The notes beneath the pieces were generated by a model. That model saw nothing but the letters and a program-made list of their open reading frames with translations, made no database searches and was not told the DNA's origin. A stretch of 64,000 nt of DNA, taken from Acutalibacter sp. 1XD8-33 (GTDB taxonomy: Bacteria > Bacillota > Clostridia > Oscillospirales > Acutalibacteraceae). Location of the stretch: assembly GCF_003612555.1 (NCBI RefSeq), contig NZ_RAZF01000001.1:124001-188000 (forward strand). Direction: 5' to 3'. A program made the translations under genes and the position numbers. This document shows, piece after piece, positions 9,301 through 17,046 of the stretch. The stretch's first letter is position 1. Each line of letters starts with the position of its first letter.

Positions 9301-10371
9301 CAGCTGCGTCTGGATGGCGGCGGCTTCCGGGCTTTCCGGCTCCAGCCCGGCCATCTGCTCTTGGAGGGCCGCCCGCTGGGCTGTCAACGCCTGATAGCCG
9401 TTGAGGAGCTCCTGAAGCCCGGCGACAGCTTGGTCCAACGAGGCGAGCTGTTGGTTCAGTTGATCCAGGGAGAGCTTCAGGCTGTTCAGCTTATCTAAAG
9501 CATCCTCCAGCTGTTTCTGATTCTGTCCCATAGTGGTTAGCTGGGCTGTGATCTGGGCCTTGGCGGACTCCAGCTCCACCTTCTGAGAGATCAGCTGTCC
9601 CTGGGCTCCCGCCGTCTGCTGGACAAGCTGTTCCTGACCCTGTTCCAGCTGCTGGCGCTGTCCGGCCAACTGATCCGCTTGCTCCTGGGCTTCGGAAAGA
9701 CCGTCCTCAATCTCCTTGCCGCTGCTGTCCAGCTCCTCCTGGGCTTCGGCGAATTTATTATCCAGCTTCTCTTTCATCCGGGCGTTGAGAGCGTCAATTT
9801 TGTCCTGACGCAGCCGGACGGCAACGCTCTCTTCCACATTGCCGCTGGCGGACACGCTGGCCACGCCTTCAACGCCCTCCAGTTTGGTCATCAGTTCAGA
9901 GTCCAGCAGATTGGTAAGGGCAGCGTTGTCCATGCCGTCCATTTCTACGGCGGCAACGGTAACGGGCAGCATACTGGGGTTGATCTTCATGATGTAGGGC
10001 GTGCCCACCATATCGTCCCAGCCGCCGGAGACAGAATTGAGCTTCTCCCGAATATCCGCGGTAAGGGTATCCATATTGGCGTCATCGGTGAGCTGGAGCA
10101 TAACCTGGGAGGCGTTCTCCTGGGAGACGGAGTTGATCTCCTCCACATGATCCAGCGTAGCCATAGCCTGCTCAATGGGCCGGGTGACCTCCTGCTCTAC
10201 CTCTTCCGGAGTCGCGCCGGGATAGGCTGTGACGATCACGGCATAGGGCAAATTGATGTTGGGAAGAAGGTCCGGGGTCATCCGGGAAAAAGCCACGGCC
10301 CCCAGGACCAAAGCAATCACAACGCCCACAAGAACGGTCATGGGCTTCTTAACGCTGAATCGGGAAAACAT
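6304..10371 (-). CDS. RND-family efflux permease with long coiled-coil insertion
   Basis: A 1355-residue permease, about 300 residues longer than AcrB. It has the RND pattern: helix 1 at residues 10-30, a first extracytoplasmic domain, then TM blocks with GVGMLVDNSVVVIENIYR (the TM4 charge-relay region, Asp-Asn here where AcrB has Asp-Asp) and a repeat of the topology in the second half ending with GIIVNNGIVLIDYI. Residues about 200-515 are a Gln/Leu/Ala-rich coiled coil inserted into the first outer domain, as in several Gram-positive RND proteins. No membrane-fusion or outer-channel gene is nearby. AGAAGGGA precedes the ATG. It probably exports drugs, lipids or surfactants; the substrate cannot be read from sequence. 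Confidence 0.9.
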   Translation of the reverse strand: MFSRFSVKKPMTVLVGVVIALVLGAVAFSRMTPDLLPNINLPYAVIVTAYPGATPEEVEQEVTRPIEQAMATLDHVEEINSVSQENASQVMLQLTDDANMDTLTADIREKLNSVSGGWDDMVGTPYIMKINPSMLPVTVAAVEMDGMDNAALTNLLDSELMTKLEGVEGVASVSASGNVEESVAVRLRQDKIDALNARMKEKLDNKFAEAQEELDSSGKEIEDGLSEAQEQADQLAGQRQQLEQGQEQLVQQTAGAQGQLISQKVELESAKAQITAQLTTMGQNQKQLEDALDKLNSLKLSLDQLNQQLASLDQAVAGLQELLNGYQALTAQRAALQEQMAGLEPESPEAAAIQTQLEALAPQIAAAEAGFAAFETTAGEAPQKLAELQAGRERVAKAIAEAKAMASAGGADPEKLDASIDEAQKNLDQLIAGKAQLEATNKQLETGGVTVDQALKELSKQQASGIMQISSGLSQIISGQSAVAAAQQQLEAAREQLDTAREDFDSQKSAAYQNAKLEITMEMVSSILKAQNFSMPAGYIEQDGVSCMVRVGDELEDPEELLNLLLFDTGDDGIGKVYLRDVADVAVESNASELYAKINGEDGLLLSFTKQSTYSTAQVSRNIQERFEKLSEEYEGMRFSTLSDQGDYIYIVVDTVLQNLILGAGLAVLILLFFLRDLRPTIVIAFSIPISLLVAIVLMHFSGVTLNVISLSGLAVGVGMLVDNSVVVIENIYRLRNEGVSAAKASVQGAVQVTGAIVASTFTTVCVFLPIVFVDGVTRQLFTDMALTIGYSLLASLFVAITLVPAMTSTTLRASTPKSHGVFDRVLNGYGRLGAASLRHKWVCLTLSLVLLAGSVVLALSRGFIFMPAMSGSQLTVSFTLPGEDREDHSFEERTAMADQITERILGLDYVTTVGAMASGGSGSGAGDMMSMMAGGDGAVSIYVLLDENTGVKDSEAAKDIEAACGDLDCQVSAQGSMDMSAYMSAMSGSGVEVKLRGNDMDSLIDTANQISELLADVDGVGEVESDLEDSSPELRIVVDKNKAMENGLTIAQVYQSVSAAIGESSAATSMNIEGFAQDVLVVHPKDGEMDEGYVKSLTVSATDRLTGETEEVPLIRIARFEDRQSLNAVRRENQNRVLTVSAQLEEGYNVTLVTGEAEKALRNYQPPQGVVWEMAGENETIMEAMGQLMQMAALAILIIYLIMVIQFQSLLLPFIVMFTIPLAFTGGFLALYLCGMEVSVVSMIGFIMLAGIIVNNGIVLIDYINQLRLTGMSRQDAILLAGRTRMRPILMTVLTTVLGLVFMALATGMGAEMMQPVAIVCIGGLLYATLMTLFVVPAMYDILAKKELRKVDVE

Positions 10372-10402
10372 GGGGATCCCTTCTTTCTCTAAAGGTAAGG
10401 AG

Positions 10403-10527
10403 TTATAGCAGGCGCACTTGAAAGTGGATATTTACCGATTTTGAGCTGGGCGGTTCAGGAGGCTGTGACCTCCCCGCCGGGTTCCAAAAGGCCTTTTACC
10501 TCTTTTCAGCTGCGTTAACTATATATT
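10403..10527 (-). repeat. Family D short hairpin element, copy 1
   Basis: Read on the minus strand it begins TATATAGTTAACGCAG and ends CAAGTGCGCCTGCTATAA. Inside are the same three hairpin positions as in the copy at 43.1 kb: a purine-rich CTGAAAAGAGG arm, a GGCGG...CCGCC hairpin with a nested GAGG/CCTC stem, and a TGAAA/TTTCA-type hairpin. The remainder of the 10372-10774 gap holds a terminator at 10644-10676 and AT-rich sequence with no recognisable gene. Confidence 0.6.
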
Positions 10528-10643
10528 CCTATTCTAGAATAAAACGACAAAACAAGTATAATCCACCCTGACGGCGGTTTCATGAACGATTTGTAAACCT
10601 TGTGAGAGGAAATCGCGGTTTCCTCAAAAACCTCAGAGAAAGC

Positions 10644-10676
10644 GCAAAAGCCGGCGCGGTTTCACACCGTGCCGGC
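10644..10676 (-). terminator. Terminator of the HAD phosphatase/MazG-like unit
   Basis: GCCGGCaCGGT pairs with ACCGcGCCGGC (one internal mismatch) around a 5-base loop, and on the minus strand is followed by TTTTGCGC. It lies about 100 bases past the phosphatase stop. Confidence 0.6.
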
Positions 10677-10774
10677 CCCTGCCATATGATTGGATGACGC
10701 TTTTCCCTATGACTATATCTTAAATAGTAAATTGGCTTTAGAAACCATTTCTTTTGGGAGTTTTAAGACAGGCT

Positions 10775-11602
10775 CTAGCCCAGAATAAACCGTTCGACAG
10801 CTTTCGCCAGCCCGTCCTGGTCGTGGGCATCCGTTATGTATTTCGCGGCGGCCAGGGCCTCCGGAGACCCATCCCCCACTGCTACCGAGCAGCCTGCCGC
10901 TTCCAGCATGGTCACATCGTTGCCGTTGTCGCCCAGGGCCATGATCTGTTCCGCGTCAAGACCCAGCCTCTCTGCCAGAGCCGTCAGCGCCCCGCCCTTA
11001 TGGGCAGCCTCCGCGTTGACCTCGATATTATCCGGGATGGAGGAGGTAAGCCGCAGGCCCCCCAGCTCCGCCAGCCGCGCCCAGATCTCCCGCCGCTGGC
11101 CGGCCTCCATAAATGGAAGGTTGATCTTTTCCGGGCAGAGGGCCGTCTCCCGAAGCATCTCTCCCAGACTGTCCACCAGGGTGTAGTGCTTCCCGTCCAC
11201 AAAGCCCCATTTACTCTCCGGCAGGCCAAAATGGGTCCGGGCCAGCGCCGGCATATCCCGGCGGGTGATGGCCTCTCCCTGGGTGTAATACTCAATATAG
11301 ATGTCGTAGTCCTCCAGGACTTTCTGGACCTCCCGCGCCTTCTCGTTGGGAATCAGGTTTTCCACAATAGGCTTTCCCGTGGAAATATCATAGACCGCGC
11401 CGCCATTGGAAGTGATGGCGTACCGCACGGGCAACTCTCGGATATTCTGGGGCAGAAACCCCATCATCCGCCCGGTGGCCGGGACCAGAATGACCCTTTT
11501 CTCCGCCGCCGTAAGCAGGGCCCGGCGGTTTGCCTCGGGCAGCAGACTGTGCTTCACCAGAGTGGTGCCGTCCAGATCAAAAGCCAGCAGCTTGATCGCC
11601 AT
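10775..11602 (-). CDS. HAD-superfamily hydrolase, Cof type (class IIB sugar phosphatase-like)
   Basis: A 275-residue cytoplasmic HAD phosphatase. Motif I is FDLDGTT at residues 8-14 (the nucleophile and acid/base aspartates); motif II is around PATGR; the cap lies in the middle; motif IV is GDNGNDVTML near residue 222. Family members dephosphorylate sugar phosphates, pyridoxal phosphate or flavin precursors, and the specific substrate cannot be told. Its start overlaps the stop of the upstream MazG-like gene by one base, so the pair is probably translationally coupled. Confidence 0.88.
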   Translation of the reverse strand: MAIKLLAFDLDGTTLVKHSLLPEANRRALLTAAEKRVILVPATGRMMGFLPQNIRELPVRYAITSNGGAVYDISTGKPIVENLIPNEKAREVQKVLEDYDIYIEYYTQGEAITRRDMPALARTHFGLPESKWGFVDGKHYTLVDSLGEMLRETALCPEKINLPFMEAGQRREIWARLAELGGLRLTSSIPDNIEVNAEAAHKGGALTALAERLGLDAEQIMALGDNGNDVTMLEAAGCSVAVGDGSPEALAAAKYITDAHDQDGLAKAVERFILG

Positions 11603-11919
11603 TACGATTTCTCATCCTCCACCATATATTTCCGCCAGCCGCCCTCCACCTTCTCATAGCGCCTGCGACGGTTGATCTCCATCTTCCGTACCACTTCGTC
11701 CTCCAGGTCGTAGCCCAGAATCTCCGCCAGTCCCAGCAGGTAGATGGCAATGTCCGCCAGCTCCTCTCCCAGGTCGGGCTTATTGTCCCGCCAGGCGGCA
11801 TGGGCCTCGGCCGTTTCCCTGTAGAGATAGCAGAACTCCAGATTGATATCCGTCACATTGAAATTGTGGTCCAGCTTGTTCTGATAGACCCGCTTCTGCA
11901 GCTCTTTCCAGTCTGCCAT
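11602..11919 (-). CDS. MazG-like nucleotide pyrophosphohydrolase
   Basis: A 105-residue all-alpha protein with the MazG/dUTPase-like metal-binding pattern: an early LYRETAEAHAAW helix and then GEELADIAIYLLGLAEILGYDLE at about 51-73. Such small enzymes hydrolyse non-canonical or excess NTPs to NMP and pyrophosphate. AAGGACG precedes the ATG. It overlaps the HAD phosphatase start by one base (TAATG arrangement), which could form a two-step nucleotide clean-up pair; that role is inference. Confidence 0.78.
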   Translation of the reverse strand: MADWKELQKRVYQNKLDHNFNVTDINLEFCYLYRETAEAHAAWRDNKPDLGEELADIAIYLLGLAEILGYDLEDEVVRKMEINRRRRYEKVEGGWRKYMVEDEKS

Positions 11920-11977
11920 GGGACTTCGTCCTTTCTATAATCGCGAAATATGGAGTATCCGAACCACGCACTCTTTT

Positions 11978-12190
11978 AGTATAATATTTCGCCTCCGGCG
12001 GTTTAGAGTTGATCCAAATCAAAGATTTGGTCAACTCTTGGGTTCAAGACTTCGTCTTACGAACTCTACCCCTAAAAACCCCGCAACCTTTGAAAAAGGT
12101 AAGACTTCGTTTCACGAAGTCTACGAAACATTTTACTGTTCTCTTGCCGGAGCTTTTCCTTTAACTCCGCGCTTTGAACACTCCAGAAAA
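11978..12190. repeat. Family A-type hairpin cluster, copy R8 (diverged)
   Basis: The gap between the MazG-like and isomerase genes begins with TTTCGCCTCCGGCGG, shared with other family A copies. It is then packed with hairpins: GATCCAAATC/GATTTGGTC near 12010-12035, arms of GACTTCGT/ACGAAGTC near 12103-12122, and CAACCTTTGAAAAAGG near 12083. The 17-base palindrome plus CCGACCGA motif unit is absent, so it is a diverged or partial member. Confidence 0.5.
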
Positions 12191-12202
12191 ATTCGCTGTT
12201 TT

Positions 12203-13075
12203 TTATTTCTCCGATTTCCTGGCCAGATAGCGGCCCGTGGCGGCCATCAGTCCCAAGGCTTCCGGGGCCAGCTCCCGGGGGAAGATCTTGAGGAAGTTGT
12301 CCGCCTCAAAGGTGAAGTCCCCCTGGTAGCCGATGTCCCTCAGAGCGTCGGTGAGGGCCTGGAAGTCGATTTTGCCGGTAAAGGGCAGGGTGTGGCTGTC
12401 GGCGCGCAGGTCGTTGTCGTGGACGTGCAGGGCCCGCAGGCGCTCCTTGCCCATGGTCCGGATGAAATACCCAAGATCCTCGTCCGTCAGGGCCACATGG
12501 CCCACGTCCAGGCATCCCACGATCCAGGGGCTGCCGATCTCGTCCAGATAGCTGCAGAACTCCTCGGGCCGAGCGCAGGTGCTGGGGACGATCCGGCCGC
12601 TCTCCGGGCTCTGCTGCCACATATTTTCAGCGGCCACCTGGATGCCGAATTCTTGGCAGTAGGGGACCAGCGCCCGGTAGAACGCCACGTTCATCTCCCG
12701 CAGTTCCTGGATATGGGTGCGGTAGGGCAGGTGCTGCTTGGGATGGACCACAATGATCTTGGCCCCCACAATGGCGGCGCCCTCCATGGACCGCACGATG
12801 GAGCGGAAGATGGCCTTGTCCCGGTCCGGGTCGCCGGTGCTGGAGGCAAAGGGAGCGTGGGCCTGGTTGCACACGATGCCGCACTCGTCCGCCGTCCGGC
12901 GCAGGCTGGCGGCAAATTCCTTGTATTCCGGGCCGTTCATAGGATAGCCCGGATCGGAGAACATGGAGAACAGGCTCAGGTCGAAGCCATCGAACCCGGC
13001 CCCCGCCAGCATCCGGATGGCCTCCTTCTCGCCGTACAGGCCCGCCAGGGCCTCGGTCTGTGTTGATAAGAGCAT
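12203..13075 (-). CDS. Sugar phosphate isomerase/epimerase family protein (AP endonuclease 2-like TIM barrel)
   Basis: A 290-residue TIM-barrel protein of the xylose isomerase-like family. Conserved metal-site segments are visible: AKIIVVHPKQ, QVAAENMW (Glu), VGCLDVGHV (Asp, His), ALHVHDND (His) and FTFEAD (Glu). Members isomerise or epimerise free or phosphorylated sugars and inositols. It is followed on the same strand by a DUF5694 gene and a mutarotase-like gene upstream, so a sugar role is likely, but the substrate is unknown. Confidence 0.82.
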   Translation of the reverse strand: MLLSTQTEALAGLYGEKEAIRMLAGAGFDGFDLSLFSMFSDPGYPMNGPEYKEFAASLRRTADECGIVCNQAHAPFASSTGDPDRDKAIFRSIVRSMEGAAIVGAKIIVVHPKQHLPYRTHIQELREMNVAFYRALVPYCQEFGIQVAAENMWQQSPESGRIVPSTCARPEEFCSYLDEIGSPWIVGCLDVGHVALTDEDLGYFIRTMGKERLRALHVHDNDLRADSHTLPFTGKIDFQALTDALRDIGYQGDFTFEADNFLKIFPRELAPEALGLMAATGRYLARKSEK

Positions 13076-13093
13076 GGATACACGCTTCCTTTC

Positions 13094-13846
13094 TCAAAAA
13101 TTCACTGCTGTGTCATCGGAATTCCCCAAAAAGTCCAGCCCGTCCACCAGCCGGAAGCGGCTGTCCTCCTGAATCAGCCGACGCAGGATGTGCAGGTGCC
13201 CGGAGCCATAGAGCACGAACACTCGCTCATGCTCCTGGGCCAGCCGCTGGATGTTGGAGAAGATCTTCAGGTTCCGGGCGTACCACTGGGCCACGGCACG
13301 GGTTCCGGCCCCCGTCTGGTTGGCCCGCACATAGATGGCGTGGTTCCGTCGGACCCATTCCGGCCCGCCGCAGAAGCGGAGCTTTCCCAGCAGGCCTTCC
13401 AGCTCCCTGGCCCCGGCGTATTCCCCGAACTCCCCCATGGCCGCAGCTGTTTCCGGGGCAGGATTTTCAAAAGGGGCCCCGTCGATCTCGCTGTCGTCGT
13501 CCACGGCCCAGACCTTGGGCAGGTCCAGCAGCTTTCCCAGCCGGAACCCGATCTGCACCGTCTCGTTCCCGTAGTTCATGGGCACGTCCCGGCCGAACAC
13601 ATGGATGGTCCCCAGGGTTTGGGTCCGCATTTTCTCCGGGTCCTCCAGATCCTCCAGCCGGAAGCGTCCGTAGGCCTCCACCAGCACCCGCTGCTGGTGG
13701 GCGGCCGCCTCCAGCGCCAGGGCGTCCGGGGCGAATTCCGCCAGCCGTCCGGCCAGCTCCTCCAGCTCTTTCTGAAAGCCGGGGGCGAAAACATCCAGCC
13801 CGCTCTCCTGGAAGTGGAAGCAACCCAAAAGCAGAATCTCCCGCAT
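13094..13846 (-). CDS. DUF5694-type protein (TraB-like fold)
   Basis: About 250 residues beginning MREILLLGCFHFQESGLDVF, the typical opening of DUF5694. FAPDALALEAA and the C-terminal FVLYGSGHLHIL resemble the TraB/ChaN-type fold with its histidines. The function is unknown. The start at 13846 was chosen because GAGGGGCG precedes it; a longer frame runs back into the neighbouring gene. It starts 8 bases after the mutarotase-like gene stops, and the isomerase follows 18 bases downstream, which suggests one minus-strand unit. Confidence 0.72.
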   Translation of the reverse strand: MREILLLGCFHFQESGLDVFAPGFQKELEELAGRLAEFAPDALALEAAAHQQRVLVEAYGRFRLEDLEDPEKMRTQTLGTIHVFGRDVPMNYGNETVQIGFRLGKLLDLPKVWAVDDDSEIDGAPFENPAPETAAAMGEFGEYAGARELEGLLGKLRFCGGPEWVRRNHAIYVRANQTGAGTRAVAQWYARNLKIFSNIQRLAQEHERVFVLYGSGHLHILRRLIQEDSRFRLVDGLDFLGNSDDTAVNF

Positions 13847-13854
13847 AGCGCCCC

Positions 13855-14730
13855 TCAGCCCAGGATGTCTACGGCGAACTGGTGCTCCGCCTTTTCTCCA
13901 GGAGCCAGCAGGGCCATGCCTTTCTTCTCTATGAACTGGTCCCCCTCCTCTGTGCCGGTGGCGCAGCCGGTCCAGGGCTCCAGGCACACATAGGGGCCGT
14001 CATTAGCTGCCGACCAGATCCCCAACAGCGGGAATCCGGAAAAATCCATCTCCACTCCCCTGCCGGTAGACCGGTTCACCACCCGGACCTTTTTAGAGCG
14101 TAGGTTCTCAAAGACCAAGGCGTCCCGGTAGAAAAGAGAGTGCTGCAGGGGGATCTCCTTTCCTATTAGGCGGAAGCCCTGGCCGTTCCAGTTGATGAGC
14201 CCTGCCTGCATGTCGATCAACGGACAAGTCTGATCCTCTTCCTCCTCAAATTCAATGGTATAGTCCTCGAACGCCGCCGCCTCGTTCACCGGGATATTAA
14301 AGCCCGGATGCCCGCCGATGGAATAGGGCAGCTCCACGCCGCCGGTGTTCTCTACCGTAAATCGGGTGTCGATCCCCTTCTCGGTAAGAGTATAGGCGAC
14401 GGTGAGGGCGAACTCAAAGGGATAGGCCGCTCGGGTGGAATCATTGGCCGTCAGGCGCAGCGCAATGCGGTCCTCTCCCTGCTCCGCAAGGGCAAATTCT
14501 GTCTTTTTGGCAAAGCCATGTCTGCCCATCTCATACCATTGGCCGTTAATCTGGGTCCTGCCCTCCCGGATAGCCCCCACAATTGGGAAGAGGACGGGGG
14601 CATGCTCCCTCCAGTAGCTGGGGTCGCCCACCCAAATATGCTCAAAGCCCCCCTCCTGGAGGGAAACAAGCTGGGCGCCCAGAGTATCGACCCTTGCGGT
14701 AAACCTGCCGTTGGATATTTCGTAGATCAT
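13855..14730 (-). CDS. Aldose 1-epimerase family protein (LacX-like)
   Basis: A 291-residue mutarotase-fold protein. LacX-type landmarks are MGRHGFAKK (His near residue 69), SIGGHPGFNIP (the second His), and the C-terminal CLEPWTGC (catalytic Glu region). The family interconverts alpha and beta anomers of hexoses or binds sugars. AAGGAGCC stands before the ATG. It is probably the first gene of a unit with the DUF5694 and isomerase genes. Confidence 0.85.
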   Translation of the reverse strand: MIYEISNGRFTARVDTLGAQLVSLQEGGFEHIWVGDPSYWREHAPVLFPIVGAIREGRTQINGQWYEMGRHGFAKKTEFALAEQGEDRIALRLTANDSTRAAYPFEFALTVAYTLTEKGIDTRFTVENTGGVELPYSIGGHPGFNIPVNEAAAFEDYTIEFEEEEDQTCPLIDMQAGLINWNGQGFRLIGKEIPLQHSLFYRDALVFENLRSKKVRVVNRSTGRGVEMDFSGFPLLGIWSAANDGPYVCLEPWTGCATGTEEGDQFIEKKGMALLAPGEKAEHQFAVDILG

Positions 14731-14770
14731 GGAAAGGCTCCTTTCGGTTTTTCTGGTCTAAAGAGGCAAA

Positions 14771-14875
14771 ACAGCTCTTTTGATCCAGGCGGAGAGGTCG
14801 CAGCCTCCTGATCCGCCCAGCTTGAAAACCGGTAAATCCCGATTTTCAAGTATGTTTGTTATAATTATAGCAAAA
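14771..14875 (+). repeat. Family D short hairpin element, copy 2
   Basis: It carries CTCTTTTGATCCAGGCGG, a GAGGTCGCAGCCTC hairpin, GATCCGCCCAGC and the TTGAAAACCGG...CGATTTTCAAG hairpin, in the same order as copies 1 and 4. Its interior is closest to copy 1 in inverse orientation. The right end runs into TATAATTATAG. It sits before the mutarotase-like gene. Confidence 0.55.
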
Positions 14876-14992
14876 CCGGCGGGGACTTGCAAGAAAAAAC
14901 GGAAATTCCGGCTGGCGCAAAAGCCCCGCTCCCTTTTTTCTCCGCCCGCCTTGCAAGTACACCCTGTTTATACTATAATAGGGGCATACTCC

Positions 14993-15478
14993 CTATTCCC
15001 ATTTCAGCGGAAACAGCGCGTCCTCATAGTCCCGCACGTAATACCGCAGATTCTTCCGCCCCCTGGCCGTGATGGTATGCCCCTCTGCCTCCAGCTTCTC
15101 CTTTTGAGCCTCCACTCCACCCGGATATTTGGGATTCAGTTCGCCCCCCGCCTTTAATGTCCGCCAGTAGGGCGTCTTGTCCGTCTCCCGCTGTTCGCTG
15201 GCCCAGGCCGCAATGGAGACAAAAATTCCCGCTGTGATGGGTTCCGTGAAATCCCCGCCGCTTTCCTTGGCCAGAAATTCCCGGATGTCCCCCACTGTTG
15301 TCACCTTGCCGAAGGGCACCTGGCGCATGATCTGGTCGTAGTCTGCCGGCGGGGCAAAATACATGGCATCCCCGCCGTATTTCTCAATGGTTCCCGGATC
15401 TGTCACCTTCTGGAATTTGGGCATATCTTTGGGATTGTTCAGCATCGCATTGAAGTCTTTTTTGTCCTCATTTGCCAT
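14993..15478 (-). CDS. Alkyltransferase-like / MGMT DNA-binding-domain protein
   Basis: About 161 residues. The middle (YDQIMRQVPFGKVTTVGDIREFLAK, then TPYWRTLKAGGELNPKYPGG) resembles the helix-turn-helix DNA-binding domain of O6-methylguanine methyltransferases. No PCHR active-site cysteine is present, so it should bind rather than repair alkylated DNA, or have another role. The start at 15478 was chosen because GGAGG lies 9 bases upstream; ATGs at 15484 and 15511 are too close to or before it. It is divergent from dtd. Confidence 0.7.
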   Translation of the reverse strand: MANEDKKDFNAMLNNPKDMPKFQKVTDPGTIEKYGGDAMYFAPPADYDQIMRQVPFGKVTTVGDIREFLAKESGGDFTEPITAGIFVSIAAWASEQRETDKTPYWRTLKAGGELNPKYPGGVEAQKEKLEAEGHTITARGRKNLRYYVRDYEDALFPLKWE

Positions 15479-15570
15479 TTCCATCGCCTCCTGCCTATCA
15501 GCATACCCCATTTCTGCCCTTCGCGCAATGAGGCGGTTGAAAAATTTATAAAAATTGGAGTGTGGTCCTT

Positions 15571-16023
15571 ATGCGTGCAGTCGTCCAGCGGGTGGCCTCC
15601 GCCTGTGTCACCATCAACGGCGGGGAAACCCGGTCCATCGGCCCGGGCCTGGTGGTATTTCTAGGCGTCCTGAAGGGAGACGGCGAAGCCCAGGTCCAGT
15701 TTCTGGCGGGGAAAATCGCCGGGCTGCGGGTATTCTCCGATGCCGAAGGCAAAATGAATCTTTCCTTAAACGATATCGGAGGCCAGCTATTGGTGATCTC
15801 CAATTTCACCCTGGGTTCCGACTGCAAAAAGGGCCGCAGGCCCTCCTTCGACCTGGCCGCGCCGCCCCAGCTGGGAGAGGCGCTCTACCGCCTGTTTGTG
15901 GAGGAGGTCCGAGCCCTGGGCGTCCCTGTCTCCACAGGAGAATTCGGGGCGGAAATGCGGGTCCTGGTGGAAAACGACGGCCCGGTAACGCTGGTCATAG
16001 ATACAGAAACGCTCGGCAAATAA
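15571..16023 (+). CDS. dtd: D-aminoacyl-tRNA deacylase
   Basis: A 150-residue DTD that hydrolyses D-aminoacyl-tRNAs. It starts MRAVVQRVASACVTI and contains SNFTLGSDCKKGRRPSF (the SQFTL-like catalytic loop, with Asn for Gln here) and the cross-subunit loop NDGPVTLVIDT (Gly-Pro). The ATG at 15571 was preferred over a GTG at 15562 because GGAG stands 10 bases upstream and the product then begins as the family does. The acyltransferase gene follows after 29 bases. Confidence 0.93.
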   Translation: MRAVVQRVASACVTINGGETRSIGPGLVVFLGVLKGDGEAQVQFLAGKIAGLRVFSDAEGKMNLSLNDIGGQLLVISNFTLGSDCKKGRRPSFDLAAPPQLGEALYRLFVEEVRALGVPVSTGEFGAEMRVLVENDGPVTLVIDTETLGK

Positions 16024-16052
16024 ATTTCTCAAATTCTCTAGGAGGACTTTCT

Positions 16053-16940
16053 ATGAACAAAGAATTCTTGCAGCTCTTTCTGGAAAAAACCGGCTTCCCC
16101 CAGGAGGCCAAAGAGGCCTACGCCCAGGCTGTGGAAAAGCTGGATGGAGAGGCCATGGACGGCGCCATTGAATTTTTCTATGAGAACGACTTCTCCATCC
16201 CGCTGACCCAACCCCTTGTGGACGATATGGCGGAAAACGCCGGGCTCAGCCCCTACACAGTCTGGGGCCTGCTCCTGGTTCTGGCCGCGGAATCCGCCCG
16301 GCAAGACTATCTGGAAAACGGAATCTCAGAAGAAATTTTCTGGGACACCTTCTGCGACCTGCGCTACAAAGCGCTCGAGTGTAAGGAGAACTACGGCGTT
16401 TTTGGCACCTTTGTGGCTTTCTGGTATCCTATTTTCTACCGCTGCGATATTGTGAAGCTGGGACGGCTGGAATATGAAACCATTATCTACGATGGCCCCC
16501 CGCGCACTCTTTCCGGCCACACCATCCGCCCTGGGGACAAAGTGCTGAACATCCATATTCCTTCCAGCGGAGAGCCCTTCGACCGGGAATCCCGGTTGGA
16601 CTCTTACCGCCAGGCCTACGCGTTCTTCCGGAAGCTGCGTAAGGATGGCCCCCTGGTATGCCTGTGCCACTCCTGGCTTCTGTACCCAGAGTATCGGAAA
16701 GCCCTGCCCAAAACCTCCAATATTCTGAGCTTCATGGACGATTTCACCATTCTGGAAATGGACGACGGTGGTTTCGACGATGCCTGGCGGGTATTCGGCC
16801 CCAGCGCCGAAGGTCCGGCAGCAGAGCTGCCAGAAAGGACCTCCATGCAGCGCGCTTTCAAGCAATACTTATTGTCCGGCGGGAAAACCGGAGCGGCCCT
16901 GGGCCTGCTCCTCTTTGACGGGGAAAGGTTGCTGTACTAG
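16053..16940 (+). CDS. Acyltransferase-domain protein (NAT_N/GNAT_C type)
   Basis: About 295 residues beginning MNKEFLQLFLEKTGFP, with AGGAGG 8 bases upstream. The N-terminal half (a helical region with IEFFYENDFSIPLTQPLVDDMAEN) and the C-terminal half (VLNIHIPSSGEPFDRE, then VCLCHSWLLYPEYRKALP and NILSFMDDFTIL) match the two-part acyltransferase family common in gut Clostridia. The acyl donor and acceptor are not known. It directly follows dtd in the same direction. An in-frame extension back into dtd is not coding. Confidence 0.72.
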   Translation: MNKEFLQLFLEKTGFPQEAKEAYAQAVEKLDGEAMDGAIEFFYENDFSIPLTQPLVDDMAENAGLSPYTVWGLLLVLAAESARQDYLENGISEEIFWDTFCDLRYKALECKENYGVFGTFVAFWYPIFYRCDIVKLGRLEYETIIYDGPPRTLSGHTIRPGDKVLNIHIPSSGEPFDRESRLDSYRQAYAFFRKLRKDGPLVCLCHSWLLYPEYRKALPKTSNILSFMDDFTILEMDDGGFDDAWRVFGPSAEGPAAELPERTSMQRAFKQYLLSGGKTGAALGLLLFDGERLLY

Positions 16941-17046
16941 AAGCCTTTGAAAAGCAAAATAACCAAAAAGCGGCGTGCTATGTTCTATATGATACAGCCT
17001 CTAAACACTTGAATCCGCAAATTTATCCCGAAAAGAGGAATAAGCC

